Shown here: positions 27,710-38,002 of the stretch, one piece after another
Numbering within the stretch: position 1 is the stretch's first letter
Layout of the letters: each line of letters opens with the position of its first letter
Notes under the pieces: model-generated
The model's input: the letters and a program-made list of their open reading frames with translations, nothing else
Database searches by the model: none
Told to the model about the DNA's origin: nothing
From: Numida meleagris
Taxonomy: Eukaryota; Chordata; Aves; Galliformes; Numididae
Assembly (NCBI RefSeq): GCF_002078875.1
Contig: NC_034420.1
Span: 4,773,814-4,837,813, forward strand
Direction of reading: 5' to 3'
Length of the DNA: 64,000 nucleotides
Program-made: the position numbers and the translations under genes

Positions 27710-28759
27710 AGCAACCCACAAAGCAGATGCACCAACAACCTGCACACGTGCACTAAAACCTGTTATCTGTGTAAATACATATTAACATGAAGAACTATTA
27801 AAAGCCTAATTAATCAGTAATGGTGCTTACCAAAGGAGGTAGCTATGGAACAACTGGTCAAACAGCACACACTGATGGACATTTTTAATGAAATTTGGTT
27901 TGGATTTTTTTATACGCAGTTAAGTACATCAAACTGCACAGCACTTATTCTAAGTTGGTTCAAAAACTAATTTAATATTGCAAGTACCTAGTGCTTGATA
28001 TTCCTTTCTAGTGAATATATATTTTATCTACTCTAATGCATTTAATATTTACCAATAGAATTTAACTTCAATTGGTACAAAGCCAATGTCTCGTTTTTCT
28101 CCCAGAATCTGATCCCAATAAAGTATTTCCTATGATATTGGCAAGGTGCACGTAGCAAGTACAGTGAGCTTCATTTTCAAGATAAAGAATCTTTTCTCTG
28201 GTGTTGCTGTTATATTTCAACATCAAGTATTCTGCTTTTCTAAATACTCAATACTTTTTTTGGTTGAAAAAGCTATTTGCTCCCTTTTTAGTATGTTGGA
28301 GCACACTATTATGATAACTCTTACTTCAGTGTAGATAGCTGCATTTTAAGGAGAGATTAGAAAAGCCACCAAGCAATCTATACTTACAAAATGCTTTGGA
28401 AAAACCTTACTACGCTGAGTGGATATGCTATGGTTTACTGTTTTTATGTATGCTTACACATAGATCCTATACTACTATGAACAATGACTTCAGAACAGAA
28501 TGTATATGGTTTCCACTTACATAAATTCACACATGTCTTTTCAAGCTCACAGTTTTCCACAACACAGTTTACAGATAGCACTGTACAGAACCATTCAAAA
28601 AACACAATTCAAACAGAACCAACTTTTTTTTGGCTTAAGAAAAATGACTTTCCTAAATGTTTTCTTCCCCAGTAACTTAACAGACATTCTTACATAGCTA
28701 ACCATGGAAATACAAGCACAGGGACAGGCTGCTTGCTATCCCACACAACGCAACATGTG

Positions 28760-29010
28760 GGAACACAACTCGCAGGTGCAGCGCTGCACCTCGGCAGGCC
28801 TCAGCTCACATCTGCAACCACACCTTCTCTGGGGCTCAGACTGCCGTTCAGAACTGCACGCTGGATAAGCAAGAGAAGACAGCTCTGTTCTACTGCCTGT
28901 CCTCACCGCGCGTCCTCCAGGAGCACATCACCGGCCGCTCTCCGCACGCGGCCCCACGCACAGCCGTGCCCTGCACCGCCTCCAGACACAGCCCCTCCAC
29001 GACGACTTAA
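28760..29010. promoter_or_regulatory. Small CpG-rich patch, possible enhancer or minor promoter
   Basis: In a CpG-poor neighbourhood this patch holds a cluster of about 13 CpGs within roughly 105 bases (28,905-29,010), plus further CpGs around an 18-bp perfect palindrome at 28,774-28,791. It lies about 4 kb from the edge of the main CpG island. Local retention of CpG suggests absence of germline methylation, which is typical of a regulatory element, or a fairly recent insertion of GC-rich DNA. The long plus-strand open frame across it starts at TTG and has no recognisable domain, so I do not call a gene. Confidence 0.35.
28774..28791. repeat. 18-bp perfect palindrome AGGTGCAGCGCTGCACCT
   Basis: The sequence equals its own reverse complement over 18 bases. 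Each half carries an E-box-like CAGGTG/CACCTC edge. It could be a dimeric transcription-factor site; this is inference. Confidence 0.9.
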
Positions 29011-30654
29011 CACAGTTAGTGCTTCCTTACCCTTAGGAAGTCTTTCTCCGAGGTCTTTGTTAATGATTTTGATAGGTTCGCACAGCCCTATGAACAGTCC
29101 CTTGTGCTTTCCTTACCTGTGTGGTCTGAGAAACAACGGATAAATTTGGAGACTTCAGGCAAGTCAAAAGCTTTGAAAGCTCTGACTGAGGACACATGGG
29201 CGGTTACAGTACACCTGACACAAGCATGAAAATCCTTCAAGAGAAACTGCTTGTACATTTTATACAGTTTTAACATACATTTGTAGGTCTCAGTTTGTGT
29301 TTTGGCTAAACGTACATACCCGCATACCAAAAAAATCCCTTAAGAAGAAAACCAGAATGCCAACTATTATCCAGAAACAAGATGAGTGATACCTTGTTCT
29401 TAATTTCCCCACACTACCTGACAGCATTTGTAATTTTTTTTTTTTTAATCAAAAACAGAAAGACACTAACAAAACACATGCCACAAAAAACCAGTGCCCC
29501 ATAGCCCACATCCCCCACCTCACTGCCACCCAGCGTTCCACTGATCAAGCCACAAAAAGCATCTCTCTAAAACCTGCCCTTGAGTTACAGACGTGTGAGC
29601 TGGAGTCAGCAGTTGTCCAGAAGGGTCTGAACACGGCACTGCTGTGCGGCACAGGGCATCACACACTCGCCCGCCCGCAACTCAGCGCTGTGCGGCTTGG
29701 TGCTAAAATCCCATAATTACATCCCTATACGGGAGACTACTCGGTTATTAATGCTCCTCAATAAACATGAAAGGAGACAATTTATTACTATTTGGCACTG
29801 AATGTCAGTCAATTCAACCAAGAAGAACCTATTTTAAAAGTTAATAATAAAAAATGAATAACATCTAAGCTTAACGTATTTCCTGCTTATCCAAAAAGTC
29901 TATTTGATAATATTGAGTTAGTCAGCAAGGTGGATTTAAAACAATGCATTTGAACTTCAACAGCATTATGAGATCCCAATGCAGACCAATAATTGTGAGA
30001 CAAAATTCAGCTAACAGGAGATGTCCCAATGCATCTTCTAAATCCATACGTGGATTAGGCAAGACTATATTGCAGAAAACATTTTAGTTCAGAATACCTT
30101 GCTGCAGCCACTCAGCTAAATGGAAACTGTGACTCTGAATAAGGATCAGCACACGGGGTTCTTTAAGGCTGCAGAGATGGCCAGGACACCAATCTGGTCC
30201 GCTCTGTGGCTGGCACATCAGATACAGCCACAGGCATTTCATACGCTGCCTCCTACATAAGCTAAAAGCACACCGCACACGAACCGCTTTGTGCAGTGAG
30301 AAATTAGAGAAGTGAGTCACTGCCAGTTGGTAAGAAGTCTCTGGGATGTGACAGCACAGGTCACAAAGCACGGACCAGCTCTGCACACGTTTCATAACAG
30401 CAAAACTATCTCCTCTATTCCAGCACTACAAGCATAACACGAAACTGTTCTTCCTGATAGAGATCTTGTGAAATTATAAGTGCAATACTGTTAAAAAAAA
30501 AAGCCTGGAAAAAAAATTGCTGTATTCATTACATACAACCTTCTGACAAAGCAAGCAAGGACTAAAATCTCTCCGATCAATCAGTTTAGTAGAATAGATT
30601 TAATTTAATTTATATTCTAAGGCTGTATTTACTTCCCTGCACACTGAGGGTAAG

Positions 30655-30684
30655 AACAAACAAACAAACAAACAAACAAAAAAA
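30655..30684. repeat. (CAAA)n microsatellite
   Basis: About six CAAA units end in an A-run and then C-rich sequence. Confidence 0.9.
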
Positions 30685-31424
30685 CCCCCAACCAAAAACC
30701 TCCAGCCTTTTTAGAACTACCTGTTTGTACAATAGGTGAAATTTGCTTTTATTAAAGGTCCATTCCAATGAATTCTTGGCCTCATCTTTAAGCACGGACT
30801 TCAGTGGTGCTGCTGCTGCTCCTGCGTGTACCTTCTGCCAAAAATATTAAGGACTGAGGGATTAAATTGGCAGTAAACTACAAACAAACACGCAACAGCT
30901 TTTCAAACATCGGTATATTGACTGGAGTGGTCTAGCAGTGGCTCGAGCTTCGTCTCTGTATAATACGACCTTCAGTTTAATTTGACCTCTCAGGCAAGGA
31001 AGTCTAGACATTGACCTTGATTGAACAGAAGGAACATTTTTCCCTTTTCTATGCTGTTCTAAGGAATTTCAAGCCCAAGATCGCTAATCCAGCTTACACC
31101 TTTACTTACTCTAACAAAAATATTTTGCAGAAAAAATTTTCTTTGGCTGCAGAAACCAAAGTGACAGTATGTGACAGGAATATGCCAAAGTCATGACCAT
31201 AATATGTCACAAGATGATATGTATTGCTGTTTTTCCCAGAATTAAAACCGTTCTTTAAAAAGGCAGAGAAATGTGACTGCAAGGCCCTTCAAATCAATGC
31301 TCCTACCCCTATCAAGGTCTGCGACCCAACGAGAGCAAGTATCTCCTCTGTTTTCTCAGGCAGCTCTTCGACTCGCAGTACAAAATACCAAAAACGAAAA
31401 AACTGTTCATTTTAATTAGAGGAA

Positions 31425-31442
31425 AACATCACTAGTGATGTT
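31425..31442. repeat. 18-bp perfect palindrome AACATCACTAGTGATGTT
   Basis: The sequence equals its own reverse complement over 18 bases with no spacer. Function is unknown. It could be a symmetric protein-binding site, or chance, since about a quarter of one such site is expected in a window this size. Confidence 0.9.
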
Positions 31443-31635
31443 CACATGTTAATTTTCTCCAAGCTATATAATCAGTTGAAATCTTAATGACATAGAAATA
31501 TGATTATTTTATTGTCATTATCCACATCAGAAATAAGCACACAGAGAATTAAAGGATTACCGCTTTCATATAAGTGCTATTTAATAAGAAATGTTTAGAA
31601 ATCAGCAGAATAAAAATCAAACATTATCCAGACCA

Positions 31636-31639
<4 letters not shown>

Positions 31640-31666
<27 letters not shown>
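31640..31666. repeat. Poly(T) tract, T27
   Basis: This is an uninterrupted run of 27 thymines. On the minus strand it reads as poly(A), but no processed pseudogene body is recognised next to it. Confidence 0.9.
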
Positions 31667-32739
31667 GATATGCTGAACATGCGCTAACATTTGAAGGAAA
31701 TAGCAGTGCGAGTTGTTAGGTGTTGCCAGGACACAAAGCAACCACAGCTAAAAAAGTTTTTTCCCAGAAGTGATTTAAAGCCCAGACTTCACAGCTGGCT
31801 TCCCGCATACAATACAGTCTAAATCAGTGCAAAATATTAATATTTTTCATCTATTACCCAGAGACCAGAAACCTCAGCATATGGGCCAAGCTAGATTAAT
31901 CTTTAACCTGGTTAGTGATTCGCTAGCATACTCGGAAATGATGCCCACATACATTGTTTGTACACACTTCTAAACCTTGCCCATGCAAGAAATGCCATTA
32001 ACACCTTCAGGCTGCCAGCCCCTGGTGGGAATCCCCTTTACCCAGCCCTTACACAAGCCCCTTTGAAAAACACCCACCATCATCAGGTACAGCGGAGACT
32101 CGCCAGTCTCTCAAATCAGTGTAAAATGAATTCTGACACAAACATCCTCAAGAGAGAACCACTTCTGTGCTCTTCTAAAGTTTGAAGAACCATCAAACTG
32201 TACAACCAAGGTTAACAACAAAACTCGCATCCAGTAACCCTACTAACAGGTGACACTGCTCCTCCACCAACTCCGCACACAGCGTACAAGGACCTCGTTC
32301 TGGAAACAGAGAAGATTTTAAGCAGCATTCCATGAAGTGCTCTGCGAGGACGCTGGGTAGCTGCGTGCTACTGACAGTGTGTGTTCTGTATTGTTTCCAT
32401 CAAGCCCTGTTTTCTGAGATTGCTGCGTTACTGCTGCTTACAGACTTCACTTCCGTAAAACGCACACATTTGGAATTTCTTTGATCTCACGTAACGTTTT
32501 GCCTATAATTCCAAACATGTAGGCACTGTAAACAGAGTCACCTTCAGTTCCATGCTCCTGCACTTGAATCCTGCTGCTACACCTGCTTTCTCCACCTAAC
32601 GCATGGCTGGTAAATTTGCACAAGTACAAACCAAACATTTTCTACATAAACACACAAATACACACGTACACAAATACAGACACACAGACAGTGCTTGTCA
32701 CTGCAGCTCGAACCAGGACAGAACACTGAAGTACGAGGG

Positions 32740-32770
32740 AAAAAAAAAAAAAAGAAAGAAAGAAAGAAAG
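32740..32770. repeat. A-run followed by (GAAA)n
   Basis: About 13 adenines are followed by four to five GAAA units. This purine-only simple repeat lies just outside the CpG island. Confidence 0.9.
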
Positions 32771-33828
32771 CATAAGCAGCACTGTAACACGGCAGCAGCA
32801 CGCAGCCTCCCGAAACTGTTACAGCTGGACGTTTACAGCAGCACTCAGAAACATCCTACCAAGTGCGCTGCAGAGCGAGGCGCTGGGGCCGGCAGCCGCC
32901 GGACTCGGGCTGGCCCCGCGGAACGCGGCTCCCGGCGCTCGGTGCGGGGCCGCCGCGGGACCCACAGAGCAGCGCCGCGCGCACGGCCCCGGCTCGGTAA
33001 CGCGCGGTTCCGAGCGGCTCCGCGCTGGGCTGTCCGCGACACACCGCGCGCCTCCGTGCTCGTCGGCTGCGAGCAACGCGACGCCGCCGTCCTTACTGCT
33101 CCCTGCAAGCCTGCAGCAGCGATGCGAAGCGGCGGGTACTAATTCCCGTTCGGCACACGGCCGCCCGCCGCCTCTCCGCCTTTCCGCCTCTCCTCACCCA
33201 GGCGCACCGCGCACGGCAGTTTCTGAATCAGCGATACCTTTCCACGCTGTCGGCAGAGGCTGACGCGAAATCGCGCTTCCTCCTCAGACGCGTGGGAAAA
33301 AGGGGAAAAAACCGACAGAGGAGCGAAGCGGCCGCACCGACAGCGGCAACACCGGCAAGCAGGGGCGAGGAGCGCAGGACCGGGCTGGAGCCGGCGCGGC
33401 GCGGCACAGCGCGCAGGGAGCGCCCCGGGGCCGCCGGCAGCTGCGGAGCGCAGCGCCCAACTGCAGGGAGCGGGCGCGGGGAGCGCCGAGCGGAGCCCGG
33501 AGCGCGCAGGCGAGGAAAAGTGAGGAGCATTTACCAGCAGCGGGAGCAGGTCGAGCAGCCCGAGTGCCTCGCTGCGTCTCTGGGAGATAACTTCGCACCG
33601 GTGCGGATTCCTTCACTGGCGAGGGACACCCCCTTCCTTCCTCTCCTTCCTGTCCCGTCCCTCCCCCGAGCGGCGGCGCAGCGGCAGCCTCCCGCCGCCC
33701 CCGGGCAGCGGCGCGGCACGGCACGGGGCTGCGGGCGGAGGAGCGCGGCCCCGCAGCCGTCCGCCCAGCCGCGCTCTGGCTGCAGCCCCGCCGGCCCCCG
33801 GCTGCACGCGCCGCGGCCGGGCCGACAG

Positions 33829-33833
33829 CCAAT
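33829..33833 (+). promoter_or_regulatory. CCAAT box inside the CpG island
   Basis: AGCCAATCC is a good match to an NF-Y site, which usually lies 60-100 bases upstream of a start site. It would fit a plus-strand start near 33,900-33,930. NF-Y sites work in both orientations, so this is only a weak clue to direction. Confidence 0.5.
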
Positions 33834-33884
33834 CCCCGCGCTCGGCACCCGGCCGCGCGCGCGCAGCGCCCCCCGCGCACAGCC

Positions 33885-33907
33885 GGGGCCGGGCGGCAGC
33901 GGGCGGG
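33885..33907 (+). other. G-quadruplex-forming motif
   Basis: Four runs of three or four G are separated by loops of 2, 7 and 1 bases, meeting the usual G3N1-7 pattern on the plus strand. It is embedded among GC boxes just after the CCAAT box. Such motifs are common in CpG-island promoters. Confidence 0.6.
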
Positions 33908-34260
33908 CAGCAGCGCCCGGGCGGCACCGCGCGGCGCGGCGCGAGAGGGACCCTGGGGATTTCGCCGGCACCGCGCTTCGCGCCGCGCCCGTCTCCCGGC
34001 GGGGCTGCCCCGGCCGCGCGCTGCCGCAGCGGTGCGGCCCCGGTGGGAAGGACTGAGGCGCTCCGCGGAGGCCGCCGCCGGCCGTTCCCGCAGAGCCGTG
34101 AGGCGGCGGCGCTGAGGCGGCGCGGTGGGCCCGGCCCCACTCCGCGCGCATCCCGCGCCCCTCAGCGCCCCGTGGCACCCGGCCGCGCCGTGCGGGGCTC
34201 CCCGGCCCTCCCGCAGCGCCGGGAGCTTAGTGCTGGTGCCGGCGCCTCCTTCTCACCGTG

Positions 34261-37200
34261 GAACGAAAATTAATGAATAAAACCAACCCTCATCCCTGGA
34301 ACACCTGTTAAAATATCACTTCCCTCTTTTTGACACAAGTTTGGGGCATTTCAAGGAACAGTTCTGCGCTTCTTCAGGGAGGAAACCGCTCAGTAGCATC
34401 CTCCTGTTGAGGAGGCAGCCACCAGAACCAGGCCTTCCTCCACCCCAGCACCACATCCCACCTCTGAGCCCCGTGCACAACAGTTCACCTCTTCTGTAGC
34501 ACGCAGTTAAGCACTGGCTGTTACCTAAATTTTCCCTCTCCTTACCCTACCAACCAGTGACAGCACCAATGGCACCAATAGGCAGCACCACAGCAGCACC
34601 GATCAGGCCAGAGAACGGCATGCCGCTAGGCACGAGCTGATGTCACTGTACAACTTTTTGCAGATTGTTGGCAAGGCCAGGGGAAAGCAGCTACTTAATT
34701 TAATCAGGATACCCAAACCCGCAGTAAAGGAGCCTCAGATGGGCAGCACACAGCAGCACCGCCTTTTAGCTGCTGGTAAAACACAATCTTTGTGTCTATA
34801 TTCCATAGAAAAGAAAACCTGCGTTGAGAAAGGAACTGAACAGGAGCGCGGTGCGTTACCTGTAGCATACTGTAAATGTCTGATTAGAGAGAAACTACAG
34901 CAGAGTTAATTTTCTGACTGCAGCTATAGTTTTGTAATTGTCAACAAAGAGCAAGAGTTTGAAGGGGCAATCCAGAAATCAGCAGGGAAGTATCTCTCAG
35001 CTTTTCAAGGTTAATTGAGAAGAGGGAATAGCTGAGCGTAGTAGCAGAGCCTGGCAAATTACATGCGATGCTGTAGCTTGAGGACTGCATTTATTCACAG
35101 GGGTGAAGAATGTCCATGTAGCCACAACTTCTCCCTGGCCTCATCCTTTTCTACGGTGTTTCACAGATTTCAAGATGTGTCCTTGTCTCAAATGCTGTGG
35201 ACCAAATTTTAACATAATGTGCATGGTGATGCGTTGACTACGCAGAGAGATGTCTGTATGGAAATACTGTGATCGTCACTTTTACTGGAAGTACCATCTC
35301 TGCTTGAAAATAAAGCAGACTGCAAAAATGAATGATAGAGATATATTAAAAAGATTGTTGCAGTTAAGTAATGAGTTGTCCCTGTCAAGACGAAAGACTG
35401 CGAATTAAACTGAGATGGGAAACAAATCTTGTCACCGTACGTTTCGATGCAAAACAGGTTCTAGTGAAAAGGCTATGGAATGTCTGTAATAGTGGCCTGT
35501 AACGCACGTGCCTTGATCCTTCTGAGTACTGAACAGAAATTAGCAAAACACAAAGCCTGCCTAGACTGTATGTTGTAAAGATCTTTGCAAGTCCTCCTCT
35601 TGTAGGAGTATTTTTTGTAGTGATGGAGAGACTGTGTCAGAGCTTCTTGATGTCTTCATCAGTGATTTGAGAGAACAAATGGCCAGTTAAATGCCATGCA
35701 ACAAAGATTTGTTGATGGTCAATTATGATGTATCCATCATAATTGGTTAATGGCCTAGGCCAATCTCGATGCCTTGGTAAGGCGGCCTCATTTGTTCAAC
35801 ACAAGTGCTGAAGTCAAGGTCAGGTATCTACTAAGAAAGAATGCGGGTTACATTTCAGTTTGGGGAGCTTTTCTGGAAAGTAGTTTACCAAAAGTGGAAT
35901 TACTTTGTCCTGGTGAATGACTGAATACACGCACCCAGCGCTACAGGCTGGTACACAGCACAGCTGCGAGTGGAAAGGCAGCTGAGGGGGCATCACAGCA
36001 AAATCAAACAAAAATGACACATCTAGGCATTACAAGCAAGACCAAAACTGGCTTCATGTCCACAGCTAGGATCAATGCTAGTATCTGAGAGACAAGGCAA
36101 GTATGCCAAAAGGATAAACATGCCTCCTCCCAGAAGTGAGAGTCCCAAATAGAAGACAGGGAGCCAGGCTCCCTCTTGCTCTTGTTCTCTATTCACATTA
36201 ATTTTGGATTCTTTTAGATGTGATGATACAGCTTCAATGGAGGGGAAGTTTGTTCCATCCCTTTAATCTAGTGGTAAAGGTACTCTTCTGGGAATGAGAG
36301 ATGTGAATCTGAATATACATGAGGCTGAGGAGAACAAACCAAACACCTCACTTCTTGAGTTACAACTCTTTAACTACTGGGTTAGTACATAAATGGTGAC
36401 CACAGTCTACCCCTCCTCTAGCAAGTTTTACATCTTTTTGCCTATTAGTTCTTATGAGGAAAAAATGTAAGTGCTTACCATCAGAACAGATTTTGAGTAG
36501 TGAACCCTAAGTGAACATAAGTGTATTTCTTCAGGCTTTAGTAAAGTGTTTGGGGAACAGGAGGGCAGACACGCCACCGACACGCTTCCTGTGGGCTGTG
36601 GATTTACTGCAACACCCATGTCTGTGGTGCACAGCCTAGAACGCTGCACACGTTGTTAGATTCAGCCCCTAGCACCTTTGGAGTCTCTCTCAGCACCCTG
36701 TCACTTACAGAACCTGCTGACATGCGAACATCTCCTCCACCTCCTGAAAGGCGGTGGTTCTTTCTCACACTTGAAAAATTGCCCTTCAGTGTGATTTGAA
36801 AGGAAAGGAGAAAACAATAAAGATTCACAGATTACCGGAGATAAATCCTCGATCCTTGTCACCTTGCCTTTTAAGTGTGTGTTTGAAGTTGCTACCCTGG
36901 AATTGCAGATTTTCCAATGTGTCCTTATACATCACGATTTCTCTATTAGTATGTAGCTGCTCCATGCACATTGCTGTAACTTCATCAAAACAGGCATAAT
37001 TAAAGACAGTTTCTGGAAGCGGACGCTATATAAATGTAGTGTACAATGAAGGTTAAATTTTAATACTGCAGCTAATTAACGACTGCAACATTTTACCTAC
37101 AGAATGTGAATTCTGTGCTGCTTGGAGCCTTTATATAGGACTAAAACATCTTTCTGAAAGCTGTGCAGAATCTCAGATGTAAGTTACGGTCCTGATGGAG

Positions 37201-37935
37201 TGGCTGTCTGGGTGAAGTTCAGGTGAAGTTCACTGGCTGGCGTTACGCAGGAGGTCATGCCAGATGAAAAGCATGTTTTTTTGCAACCCTATAAGCTATG
37301 AACTGTGATTTGCAATGATCCACCACAGCAACACAGGAGTCAACCCTTCAGAATAAAGAGAGAGCTTATCGTACTAAATAATGCCTCTCAAATGCTTTAC
37401 CACACTGGAAAGAGGATTATTTTAATTAATTGGTACGATTTCCAACTTTTATTACATATACCAGAATGTCATTGGTTGCACCTGATCTAGATGTCCTGTT
37501 TTCATTCTTAATCCTGTGCCTGTGATTGCACAATATGAAATGCATCCTGCAAACAGTAGTGTGGTTTATTTAAATTAAAAAAAAAAAAAAAAACCTAGAA
37601 AAATAAAAAAAAAATACACATGGGAGTATCTGTTCTGGGGAAGTACCCACACAGTAGTACAAGAGAAATATCTGAGTATCATGCAGTGAGCTACCAGCAG
37701 AAGAGGAGGGACAAGATACAGGATTTTAACACGCTGGAATTACCATCTTTGTTAATACAATAAAGGTGATGCATGTTTGACATTAAAATAAGGGAGTTCG
37801 TGCCTCCTTTTAAATATTGCCAGAAGCTGCCCACAATTTGTAAAACAAAAGAAGATAAAAGTGTTGAAAGTGTCCTAGTACTTTCAGGTGGTTTCCAGTC
37901 CCTTTAGCCTTTTTTTTTTAATTCCTCTTCTACAG
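34261..37935. other. Non-coding stretch downstream of the CpG island on the plus strand
   Basis: No gene was recognised. An ATG-started open frame of 89 codons lies at 34,640-34,909, about 380 bases past the island. It carries a fair acceptor inside it (ACTTTTTGCAG, ending 34,663) and a possible donor (GCTGCTGGTAAAA, near 34,775). Its peptide is not recognised and it may be chance. A17 and A-rich tracts at 37,577-37,617 are simple repeats. Confidence 0.4.
35667..35804. repeat. Nested imperfect inverted repeat, hairpin-forming
   Basis: Outer arms GAACAAAT (35,673-35,680) and ATTTGTTC (35,790-35,797) enclose inner perfect arms CAATTATGATG (35,720-35,730) and CATCATAATTG (35,735-35,745) around a four-base loop. 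Between them are further self-complementary words: CAACAAA/TTTGTTG at 35,699-35,714, ATGGC/GCCAT at 35,680-35,698 and the 12-bp palindrome TGGCCTAGGCCA at 35,751-35,762. The outer-to-inner alignment is imperfect. It may be a small MITE, a structured RNA or decayed transposon DNA. The wording GATGTCTTCATCAGTGA just upstream loosely resembles CR1 reverse-transcriptase sequence, so an old CR1 fragment is an alternative. Confidence 0.5.
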
Positions 37936-38002
37936 CCAACCCATCTGCCTTGTAAGAATTATAGCCTGTCTTTGAAACGGCTCAAACGGAAGTGCCGAGC
38001 AG
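37936..38002 (+). other. Candidate 67-bp plus-strand internal exon
   Basis: A long pyrimidine tract ending TTCCTCTTCTACAG gives a strong acceptor. Sixty-seven bases later GCAGGTAGAAAG gives a good donor. Only one of the three frames is open through the exon. It encodes 22 residues, PTHLPCKNYSLSLKRLKRK and then CRA, rich in basic residues. Three CpGs are retained. The frame stays open past the donor for about 60 more codons, including an acidic GAA/GAG run. A transcript starting in the CpG island on the plus strand could include it. The peptide is not recognised and there is no other exon to join it to. Confidence 0.22.

Larger units (their letters stand above)
18501..28759. other. Non-coding stretch with simple repeats
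   Basis: No gene was recognised over about 10 kb. A plus-strand frame at 18,522-18,995 is long (157 codons), but its first codon is GTG and the first in-frame ATG falls about 60 codons in, so I do not call it. A GC-richer block at 22,540-22,770 ends at a fair plus-strand splice donor (GGAGCCAGGTAAATG) but has no recognisable product. A purine-rich run lies at 23,760-23,812. Simple repeats at 23,425, 26,146 and 27,652 are listed separately. Confidence 0.5.
29011..32867. other. Non-coding stretch flanking the CpG island
   Basis: No gene was recognised. A second small CpG-bearing patch lies at 29,630-29,695. A (GCT)4 run lies near 30,810. Simple repeats at 30,655, 31,640 and 32,740 and a palindrome at 31,425 are listed separately. 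If the island's gene is on the minus strand, this is its first intron; if on the plus strand, this is upstream DNA. Confidence 0.45.
32868..34260. promoter_or_regulatory. CpG island promoter with probable first exon
   Basis: GC content and CpG frequency rise abruptly here and fall back to AT-rich, CpG-poor DNA on both sides. Over about 1.4 kb CpG occurs at close to its expected frequency, whereas the rest of the window is depleted. GC boxes (GGGCGG or CCGCCC) occur on both strands, for example near 33,160, 33,692, 33,730, 33,763, 33,891 and 33,917. There is one CCAAT box and no TATA box. This is the classic architecture of a vertebrate housekeeping or developmental promoter. Direction is unclear. 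Minus-strand donors include AAAGGTATCG near 33,237, GCTGGTAAAT near 33,535 and CACGGTGAGAAG near 34,257; plus-strand candidates include GCCGTGAGG near 34,098 and CCGGTGGGAAG near 34,042. The plus strand is C-rich at 33,620-33,900 but G-rich at 33,300-33,540, so strand skew does not decide it. Transcription may be bidirectional. Confidence 0.9.

Noticed and set aside
27397..27756. Frames on both strands with His-Thr or Val-Cys repeats
   Set aside because: These are translations of the CA/GT microsatellite.
28733..29143. 136-codon plus-strand frame
   Set aside because: It starts at TTG and its openness is explained by the CpG-rich patch.
33292..34178. Long open frames of 175-254 codons on both strands in the CpG island
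   Set aside because: GC-rich DNA has few stop codons, so all frames stay open. The 254-codon frame starts at GTG, the peptides are Ala/Arg/Gly/Pro-rich with no domain, and opposite-strand frames are equally long.
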